A stretch of 64,000 nucleotides of DNA from Bacilli bacterium. Lineage in GTDB: Bacteria > Bacillota_I > Bacilli_A > RF39 > UBA660. The number at the start of each line of letters is the position of its first letter. Positions within the stretch are counted from its first letter, which is position 1. Below the pieces are notes generated by a model. It was not told the DNA's origin and searched no databases. It was given only the letters and a program-made list of their open reading frames with translations. The stretch covers positions 12,966 to 76,965 of the forward strand of contig JAEDES010000004.1 of the NCBI GenBank assembly GCA_016293205.1. Direction: 5' to 3'. The position numbers and the translations under genes are program-made. Positions 58,235 to 64,000 of the stretch are shown piece after piece.

Positions 58235-59726
58235 TTTTATAAACGAATCCAATTCCTGTTGAAATAATTACAATACCTAATAATGTAAAGATTAATGAAC
58301 TAGATGCTGTATCTGGTACTTTTACTTCTGGATTATTTCCAAAAGTAATTTGATGTGATAAATGATTATCATCAATTGTAAATGTTTTCTTTTCACTTGA
58401 TAAGATGTATCCTGCTGGTGCAGCGATTTCCTCAACTGTATAAGTTCCATCTTCTAAGTTAGTTAAAACATATGGTTCAGTAGTTGATGTAAATCTTACT
58501 ACTTCTGTACCATCAGCTTTTCTTACTACTAATGTAGCTCCTGCTAATGGTTTTTGTGTTTCATTATCTACTTTTAAAATATTAACAACTGTTTCTTTTG
58601 GTTCATTGTAAACCTTTACTGTTACATTTTGATTTGATGCTGTAACAGTAAATGTTACTGGAGTTGTATTTAACTTATAACCTTTTGGTGCAGATGTTTC
58701 AGTAACTGTATATGTACCAGGTTTTAAGTTTCTAATTACGTGGCCATTTGTAGTTGATGTCCATCCAGTAATTGTATTACCAGCTGAATCTTTTACAACT
58801 AATTTAGCCCCTGCTAATGGTTGATTAGTTGATTTATCAACTTTAATAATTGTTACTTTTGAGTTTTCAATTGATAATGTTATTGTTGATGAAACATTTT
58901 GTGTTTCAGTTTCAATTAAAGCTACTGGTTGCATTGTATTATTTACAGGTGTATATTCATATGCTTTTGTAACATATCCTGTAGCTTTTGCTGTAACTTT
59001 AATATCTAATTCAGTTCCTGTTACTTTTGAACCTGGAACTTTAATTATGAATTTTTCTCCTGCATTGAAAGTAGTTTTTTCAACACCACTTGTTGAAACT
59101 ACTTTTGTACCACTTGGTGCATTTGATAATGTTACTGTATAAGTTGAAATATTGCTTGATGAAGCTGTAATTTCACTTGATACATAGTATCCATCTAATA
59201 AAGACATATCTTTATTAGATGTTGTAATTGTTAATTTAGTTTGAGCATAACCATTAGCTTTTGCTGTTTTAGCTTTATCTACTAAATTTTTAATGATTGG
59301 TCTAATATTATGTGGGTCTGAACCTGTAGTTTTGAATTTTTGACTAAGGTTAGAACTTCCTGTTGTATCATCTAAATACCACCATACTGCTGTTTGTGTA
59401 ATATAGTAGTCTTTTAAACGGTCACCAGTAATACTTTTACTTGGATATCCGTTAGCAATGATATATGCTACTCCGGCATCTCTTTGACCTTTTAATGTTG
59501 CAGTAGTATCTTTAGCTGTTTTCTTTTTCATATCTAAACAGTATAGATATCCACCATCTTTTGTTGTCTTAGTTGTAAATTTTACTCCTGAAACATATCC
59601 TTCTAATGTTTCAGTTCCACCTAATGTAATAGTTTGTGGTACTGCATAAGTAGCTGTTGCTGTTGAAACAAAAACTAATAATGCAACTAATACACTAAGA
59701 ATTGTTTTTTTGATTGATTTCTTCAT
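58218..59726 (-). CDS. Thioester-domain (TQXA) adhesin with Cna-B repeats and sorting signal
   Basis: The 502-residue surface protein has a signal peptide (1-28). Its N-terminal domain has YLYCLD with C63 and YYITQTAVWWYLDD with Q111, the Cys-Gln pair of TQXA thioester adhesin domains. A middle beta-rich region (about 165-300) follows, and then two Cna-B-type domains, about 305-385 and 388-465. They carry VTIIKVDKSTNQPLAGAKLVV and VNILKVDNETQKPLAGATLVV, where Lys pairs with the Glu in YTVTETSAPKGY and YTVEEIAAPAGY to form isopeptide bonds. The C terminus is VPDTA (470-474), a hydrophobic helix and KNGKKA. Such proteins anchor to the wall and can attach covalently to host surfaces through the thioester. 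It precedes its sortase. Confidence 0.9.
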   Translation of the reverse strand: MKKSIKKTILSVLVALLVFVSTATATYAVPQTITLGGTETLEGYVSGVKFTTKTTKDGGYLYCLDMKKKTAKDTTATLKGQRDAGVAYIIANGYPSKSITGDRLKDYYITQTAVWWYLDDTTGSSNLSQKFKTTGSDPHNIRPIIKNLVDKAKTAKANGYAQTKLTITTSNKDMSLLDGYYVSSEITASSSNISTYTVTLSNAPSGTKVVSTSGVEKTTFNAGEKFIIKVPGSKVTGTELDIKVTAKATGYVTKAYEYTPVNNTMQPVALIETETQNVSSTITLSIENSKVTIIKVDKSTNQPLAGAKLVVKDSAGNTITGWTSTTNGHVIRNLKPGTYTVTETSAPKGYKLNTTPVTFTVTASNQNVTVKVYNEPKETVVNILKVDNETQKPLAGATLVVRKADGTEVVRFTSTTEPYVLTNLEDGTYTVEEIAAPAGYILSSEKKTFTIDDNHLSHQITFGNNPEVKVPDTASSSLIFTLLGIVIISTGIGFVYKNGKKA

Positions 59727-59756
59727 TTTTTATCCCCCTTCTCTAAATGTGGCTAT

Positions 59757-59785
59757 ATTATACCACATATAGGAAAAAAATGCAA
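59757..59785 (-). promoter_or_regulatory. Promoter of the adhesin operon
   Basis: TTGCAT (plus 59780-59785), 17-base spacer ending TGG, TATAAT (plus 59757-59762). The weak -35 is compensated by the extended -10. Confidence 0.65.
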
Positions 59786-59841
59786 GTTTTATCTCGCTAA
59801 CTCACTATTATAGTTATTTTTACTATGTTTTTCAAGTCAAC

Positions 59842-59868
59842 AAAAAAAAGAATAGGTAACTATTCTTT
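59842..59868 (-). terminator. Intrinsic terminator of the NlpC/P60-yfcE operon
   Basis: AAAGAATAG (59847-59855), loop GTAA, CTATTCTTT (59860-59868), followed on the minus strand by a T-run. It overlaps the stop codon at 59867. Confidence 0.88.
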
Positions 59869-60403
59869 ATATTTCTTTTTCCATTAATATATTGTCATTT
59901 ATATCATAAATAATAAACTTATTTTCATCATAATATAAATATGATGGAGGATTACCTTCTTTAGGAAGAGAAATCGATCCTGGATTTATATATAAATTAG
60001 TTTCAATCTTATTTATAAATGGTATATGTAAGTGACCATATATTAGAGTCGAATTTGTTTTAGACCAATTACTTTCATTATAAATGTGACCATGAGTTAA
60101 ATATAAATCTTCTTTGATTGTTGAAATTAAACTTAGTTCGTTGACAATAGGAAAATCAGATACCATTATATCTACTTCTGAATCACAATTTCCTCTAACA
60201 CAAATTAATTTATCTTTAAATGATGAAAGAAATTCTTGGACATATTTTATGTCGTATCCTTCAATCATTTTATTTCTAGGACCTATATAGTATAAATCTC
60301 CAAGAACTACTAATTTATCACAATTTAGTTTTTCAAATCTTTCTTTGATTTTAGGCAAATTTGTTTTTATACCATGAATATCTGAAATAAACATTAGTCT
60401 CAT
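59867..60403 (-). CDS. yfcE: YfcE-family metallophosphoesterase
   Basis: The 178-residue protein has the full calcineurin-like metal set: LMFISDIHGIKTNLP (D-x-H), LVVLGDLYYIGPRN (GD), ICVRGNCDSEVD (GNCD), LYLTHGHIY and LIYGHLHIPF. This is the small YfcE/MJ0936 type of phosphodiesterase with broad in-vitro activity and unknown physiological substrate. It overlaps the upstream NlpC/P60 gene as ATGA, so they are translationally coupled. Confidence 0.9.
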   Translation of the reverse strand: MRLMFISDIHGIKTNLPKIKERFEKLNCDKLVVLGDLYYIGPRNKMIEGYDIKYVQEFLSSFKDKLICVRGNCDSEVDIMVSDFPIVNELSLISTIKEDLYLTHGHIYNESNWSKTNSTLIYGHLHIPFINKIETNLYINPGSISLPKEGNPPSYLYYDENKFIIYDINDNILMEKEI

Positions 60404-61458
60404 ACTATTTGATTCTCACTTTCATTATATAATTCTGATAAGTCTTTTGCTTTATAATTACTACTTCTTAAATCAGAATATTTTCTTGTTTTTAAAATAA
60501 CACCCTGTTTTTGTCCATTTGCTTCTACTACTACAAAAGTCTTATTGTCAGGATTATTTTCTACAACCATAACGACATGACCATTTTCTCCATTGTTATA
60601 AACTAGTATGTCTCCCTCTCTTGCTTCTTCATAGTTAATAGTTTTTCCGACATTGATTAATCCGGCAGTTGTTCTTGTCGTAAAGTCTCCTGGTGCTCCT
60701 TGATTAATTGCCCAGGATACGAATGCACTACAATCTGTACCAGTTGCAACATGACCTATACTTGTAATAGTAGAGTGACCTCCACCCCAATCATAGTCTA
60801 ATTTTAAATTTTTACTTGCAGCCATATCAACAATTCCGAGTGCACTGTTTACAGCTAAGTATCTTCCCTGATATTCACTCTTTATGCTATTCATTAATTG
60901 ATTTACTTCTTCTTCAGTAAAATAATTATATAAGCTATCTCCATCTGCAAGTTTTTTTAAAGAACCATTTTGGAATTTTGCTAATAAAACTTTTACATCA
61001 ACAACAAAATTTCCATTTCCTGTTTCATAAATAAAATTAGACATAGGCATAGATTCTACTATTGTAGTAACTGGTGTAATTGTACTTAATTTTGACTCTA
61101 TTGACTTTCTCAATGTACGATTGTCGCTTATTAAATTATTAATTTGAGTTGCTAAACTATTTTTCTTTTTTACATTTTCTTTTGTACTTGATATAGAATT
61201 ATATTGTTTTTTTAAAGATACAATACTTTCTTTTTTTGTTTTATATTTATCTAATTCTTGTAACGCAGATACAAATGTTTCAATAGAATTACCCACTTTT
61301 TCTAATTCTTCTATTGCTTTTTTTAATGCTGGAATTAGTGATTCTTTTGCTTTACCTTTCCAGTTATCATCAAAACTTATTGTTTTAACACAGCTAAGTG
61401 ATGTTGTTACATCTGTATATTTTTGTGAAATTTTACTTGCTTTATCTTTGTAACTCAT
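60400..61458 (-). CDS. WXG100-like helical protein fused to NlpC/P60 hydrolase
   Basis: The 352-residue product has no signal peptide. Residues 1-135 form helical hairpins: a first helix, then FDDNWKGKAKESL with a W-x-G turn at 33-35, a second helix and a longer charged coiled coil (about 70-125). This is the layout of WXG100/LXG proteins exported by type VII secretion. Residues about 205-345 are an NlpC/P60 cysteine peptidase: GTDCSAFVSWAINQG with C243, NGHVVMVVE with H294, and the polar VEANG near 312-314. NlpC/P60 domains usually cut peptidoglycan stem peptides. The link to a type VII system is inference; no EssC/YukB gene is in the window. It ends in TGA overlapping yfcE. Confidence 0.75.
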   Translation of the reverse strand: MSYKDKASKISQKYTDVTTSLSCVKTISFDDNWKGKAKESLIPALKKAIEELEKVGNSIETFVSALQELDKYKTKKESIVSLKKQYNSISSTKENVKKKNSLATQINNLISDNRTLRKSIESKLSTITPVTTIVESMPMSNFIYETGNGNFVVDVKVLLAKFQNGSLKKLADGDSLYNYFTEEEVNQLMNSIKSEYQGRYLAVNSALGIVDMAASKNLKLDYDWGGGHSTITSIGHVATGTDCSAFVSWAINQGAPGDFTTRTTAGLINVGKTINYEEAREGDILVYNNGENGHVVMVVENNPDNKTFVVVEANGQKQGVILKTRKYSDLRSSNYKAKDLSELYNESENQIV

Positions 61459-61488
61459 ATAATTCTCCCTATTAACTATTCTAATTTT

Positions 61489-61518
61489 ATATTAACATAG
61501 TTTAGTCTAATTTATCAA
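61489..61518 (-). promoter_or_regulatory. Promoter of the NlpC/P60-yfcE operon
   Basis: TTGATA (plus 61513-61518), 18-base spacer ending TGT, TAATAT (plus 61489-61494). Confidence 0.55.
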
Positions 61519-61602
61519 AACTATAGAGAGATATTTTTGTACTTTACATTTTAAGGACCATTTATTTTTTTATTCATATAATACACTAGTGAAAGGAGAT
61601 TT

Positions 61603-62604
61603 ATGAAAAAAAAATTTTGGATTAGTTTACTATATTCTATCTTAATATTCTTTGTTGCTTCTGCTGCATTATTTAATTTTAATAATAAAGGCAAAGATAA
61701 AGATAATTCTTTAGAAGAAATTACTCTTGCTGAAGTTGCTCATACTATTTTTTACGCCCCTCAATATGTGGCAATTGAGAAAGGATATTTTGAAGAATAT
61801 GGTATTAAAGTTAATTTAATTTTAACTTCTGGTGCAGATAAGGTTGCTGCTGCACTATTATCAGGTGATGCTGATATTGGTTTTTCTGGAAGTGAAGCTT
61901 CTATTTATGTATATAATGAAAATGAAAAAGATTATATGAAAACATTCGCTCAATTAACTCAAAAAGATGGAACATTTATTGTTTCTAGAGAAAAAATTGA
62001 TGATTTCAAATTAGAAGATTTAATTGGAAAAGATATAATTGGCGGACGTGCTAACGGTATGCCTGAAATGACACTAGAATACGCTTTAAAACAAAATGGT
62101 ATTGATCCAAGAAAAGATGTAAATATTGATACTTCTGTTGCATTCGCAGCAATGAGTGGTGCCTTTATTGGAGGACAAGGAGATTTTGTGACATTATTTG
62201 AACCTACTGCCTTAGAACTTGAAAAAAATGGATATGGCTATGTTGTTGCAAGTGTTGGTGAACTTGGAGGAATTGTTCCTTATACATCTTACTCTGCTCG
62301 CATAAGTTATATCGAGGATAACAAAGAATTAATTAGTAATTTTACTAAAGCAATTCAAAAAGGTTTAGACTTCGTACATAGTCACTCTGATTTAGAGGTT
62401 GCTGAAGTAATACTTAGTCAATTCCCTGATACTTCTTTAAATGATTTAGAAGAAGCTATTAAAAGATATCGTGAAAATGATACTTGGCCTAAAACTACTA
62501 CTTTTACAAAAAAGTCATTTGATCATTTACAAGATATTATGATTGATTATGGTGCTTTAAATGAGAAAGTTCCATATAATAAGTTGATTTATAATGAAAA
62601 ATAA
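61603..62604 (+). CDS. SsuA/THI5-like ABC transporter substrate-binding protein
   Basis: The 333-residue protein has an N-terminal membrane anchor or signal (about 5-27; no lipobox cysteine). Its binding-domain motifs are typical of the NMT1/SsuA family: EITLAEVAHTIFYAPQYVAIEKGYFEEYGIKVNLILTSGADKVAAALLSGDADIGFSGSEAS, then DIIGGRANGMPEMTLEYALKQNGIDP and PYTSYSARISYIEDNKELI. Family members bind nitrate, sulfonates, taurine, HMP or other small organic ions; the substrate here is not evident. AAAGGAG lies seven bases before the ATG. It is the first gene of an ABC importer operon, and an 11-base overlap couples it to the ATPase gene. Confidence 0.85.
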   Translation: MKKKFWISLLYSILIFFVASAALFNFNNKGKDKDNSLEEITLAEVAHTIFYAPQYVAIEKGYFEEYGIKVNLILTSGADKVAAALLSGDADIGFSGSEASIYVYNENEKDYMKTFAQLTQKDGTFIVSREKIDDFKLEDLIGKDIIGGRANGMPEMTLEYALKQNGIDPRKDVNIDTSVAFAAMSGAFIGGQGDFVTLFEPTALELEKNGYGYVVASVGELGGIVPYTSYSARISYIEDNKELISNFTKAIQKGLDFVHSHSDLEVAEVILSQFPDTSLNDLEEAIKRYRENDTWPKTTTFTKKSFDHLQDIMIDYGALNEKVPYNKLIYNEK

Positions 62605-63343
62605 GATTCTTGTATTAAAGAATTTAAAGAAGTGTTTTCATTTTGATGAAGGTATGACTATTGCTTTAAATGGAATAGATTTAGATATTTATAAAAATGA
62701 ATTTGTTTCTATTGTTGGTCCTAGTGGATGTGGAAAATCAACAATTCTTTCTATTCTAGCAGGTTTAATCAATAAAACAGATGGAGATATTATTATTGAT
62801 GATAATACAAGTATTGGATATATGTTGCAAACAGATTCCTTATTTCCATGGAGAACAATTTTAGATAATTGTCTAATTGGTTTAGAAGTTAATGGATTAA
62901 AAAATGAGGAAAATATTTCTTACGTCATATCATTATTAGAAAAATATGGACTTGGAGATTTTTTAGATAAATATCCAGATAATTTATCTGGAGGTATGAG
63001 ACAAAGAGTTGCACTAATTAGAACTCTTGCTTTAAAACCAGATATTTTATTATTAGATGAACCTATGTCAGCACTTGATTATCAATCTAGACTTTCTATT
63101 AGTGATGATATTTATAAAATTATTAAAAATGAAAAGAAGACTGCTATTATGGTTACTCATGATATTGCAGAAGCTGTAAGTATGTCTGATAGAGTTATTG
63201 TATTAACAAAAAGACCTGGTGTTATAAAATCTATATATGAAATTGTTTTAGAAAATAGATCTACTCCTACTAATAATAGAAAATCAAAAGATTTTTCTAA
63301 ATATTATGATGTTCTTTGGAGGGATTTAGATGTCCATTTATGA
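62594..63343 (+). CDS. SsuB/TauB-like ABC transporter ATP-binding protein
   Basis: The 249-residue ATPase has Walker A VGPSGCGKSTILSIL, Q-loop GYMLQTDSLFPWRTILDN, signature NLSGGMRQRVALIRTLA, Walker B PDILLLDEPMSALDYQSR and H-loop AIMVTHDIAEAVSMSDRVIVL. The FPWRT and C-terminal RPGVIKSIYEI features are those of the nitrate/sulfonate/taurine subfamily. It ends in TGA, overlapping the permease start by 14 bases. Confidence 0.94.
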   Translation: MKNKILVLKNLKKCFHFDEGMTIALNGIDLDIYKNEFVSIVGPSGCGKSTILSILAGLINKTDGDIIIDDNTSIGYMLQTDSLFPWRTILDNCLIGLEVNGLKNEENISYVISLLEKYGLGDFLDKYPDNLSGGMRQRVALIRTLALKPDILLLDEPMSALDYQSRLSISDDIYKIIKNEKKTAIMVTHDIAEAVSMSDRVIVLTKRPGVIKSIYEIVLENRSTPTNNRKSKDFSKYYDVLWRDLDVHL

Positions 63344-63986
63344 TATTGAACATAAAGAGTTCTTTAAAAAAAAGAAAAAACGAAAGTTTTTGGTCGGTTT
63401 ATTTAGAATTATTATAGTTGTATTTTTTATTTTTATATGGGAATTATTTTCTAGATTAGGTCTTATCAATACATTTTTGTTCTCTTCACCTAGCAAAGTT
63501 TGTCTAACTATATATGATTTATTTATTAATGGAAATTTAATTAAACATATTTTAGTTACTTTATGGGAAATATTTATTAGTTTTTCTATTACAAGTATTT
63601 TAAGTCTTATAATTTCTTGTTGTTTGTGGAAGTGGAAATTACTTGCAGATGTATTAGAGCCATATCTTACAGTACTCAATTCATTACCTAAAGTTGCACT
63701 TGGTCCTTTGATAATAATTTGGATTGGTGCAGATACTAAATCAATTATATTTATGGCTATGATGATTAGTATATTTGTAACAATTATTAATATTTATACT
63801 GGATTTATTAATACAAATGAAGAATATATTAAGTTGATGAAAAGTTTTAAATGTAATGATTTTGTAATACTTAGAAAAGTAATTATACCTAGTAATATCA
63901 ACAATATTATAAGTAGTTTTAAAGTAAATGTTTCTATGACTTTGATTGGACTATTACCCCCAGTGGGAGAAAATTTTATTGTCTAG
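63330..63986 (+). CDS. SsuC/TauC-like ABC permease, probably frameshifted at its 3' end
   Basis: The readable protein has 218 residues and about five membrane helices. It begins with a short basic tail, then FIWELFSRLGLINTFLFSSPSKV and the EAA-type loop VLEPYLTVLNSLPKVALGPLIIIWIGADTKSIIFMAM and KLMKSFKCNDFVILRKVIIPSNINNII. Family members are usually about 250 residues and end 'IGV.VGEFL.S..GLG.LI'. Here the frame ends LIGLLPPVGENFIV-TAG at 63986. A one-base shift after 63971 would read GE-ILLSSKYCS to the window edge, closer to the expected GEFL.S sequence. So a one-base insertion in the A-run (63970-63973) or an assembly error is likely, and the gene probably continues beyond 64000. Confidence 0.8.
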   Translation: MSIYDIEHKEFFKKKKKRKFLVGLFRIIIVVFFIFIWELFSRLGLINTFLFSSPSKVCLTIYDLFINGNLIKHILVTLWEIFISFSITSILSLIISCCLWKWKLLADVLEPYLTVLNSLPKVALGPLIIIWIGADTKSIIFMAMMISIFVTIINIYTGFINTNEEYIKLMKSFKCNDFVILRKVIIPSNINNIISSFKVNVSMTLIGLLPPVGENFIV

Positions 63987-64000
63987 TAAATATTGTAGTA

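Noticed and set aside
61500..61602. A metabolite riboswitch (thiamine or related) before the SsuA-like gene
   Set aside because: The leader is only about 60-100 bases, AT-rich and without the conserved blocks of a TPP or similar riboswitch.
1..64000. Genetic code 4 (TGA as tryptophan), suggested by the AT-rich Mollicute-like look
   Set aside because: TGA ends several genes in ATGA overlaps (2892, 23262, 60400) and ends the ATPases at 18426 and 63341; Trp codons are TGG.

Overview
The window comes from a very AT-rich, low-GC Gram-positive-type bacterium that has a cell wall. Peptidoglycan-related genes (a FemX-type ligase, a glucosaminidase, LCP, LtaS, sortase and PASTA proteins), a TagGH-type ABC exporter and GatCAB point to Bacillota. 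The compact layout, many small lysine-rich membrane proteins and AT-rich codon use resemble uncultured gut Bacilli of the RF39/Erysipelotrichia/'Mycoplasma-like CAG' kind; this placement is inference. TGA is used as a stop, including in ATGA stop/start overlaps at 2892, 23262 and 60400. The Mycoplasma code therefore does not apply.

Layout. 1-1.5 kb (+): the tail of an unknown gene, a helical protein gene split by an in-frame TAA, and a YlmH-like S4 protein. 1.5-7.6 kb (-): a DUF3419-like protein; a four-gene operon (Lys-rich membrane protein, FemX-like ligase, TSCPD protein, transglutaminase-like protein); a lipid-kinase/membrane-protein pair; and an ASCH protein. 7.5-31.7 kb (-): a 24 kb surface-polysaccharide locus. 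It holds rmlA, rmlB, a VioA-type sugar aminotransferase and a hexapeptide acyltransferase (together suggesting a dTDP-4-acylamino-4,6-dideoxyhexose), and a Wzm/Wzt (TagGH) exporter. It also holds GT2, GT4 and GT8 transferases, a GtrB-like polyprenyl-phosphate glycosyltransferase, GtrII-like and GT-C-like membrane transferases, a Wzy-like polymerase fused to GT4, and a UbiA/HAD pair likely to make polyprenyl-phosphoryl-pentose. Fused enzymes are unusually common here.

31.8-45.9 kb: an envelope block with a kinase-less PASTA protein, a large glucosaminidase, an LCP protein with extra domains, LtaS, a BrkB-like membrane protein and a periplasmic-sensor protein with a degenerate GGDEF domain. The PASTA and LCP proteins share a short cytosolic peptide. 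45.9-56.3 kb (-): housekeeping genes in the classic Firmicute neighbourhood gatB-gatA-gatC / ligA / pcrA, interrupted by an OB-fold membrane protein, a HExxH protein and a sugar nucleotidyltransferase. 56.3-61.5 kb (-): a thioester adhesin with a VPDTA sorting signal, its sortase (catalytic Arg replaced by Gln), a membrane protein with RILPxNIREI repeats, a YfcE phosphodiesterase and a WXG-like/NlpC-P60 protein. 61.6-64 kb (+): an SsuABC-type importer whose permease looks frameshifted at the window edge.

Regulation. Many genes have near-consensus SigA promoters, often with an extended TGn -10. Transcription units commonly end in hairpins that overlap the stop codon of the last gene. I found no rRNA, tRNA, CRISPR array, insertion sequence or prophage.
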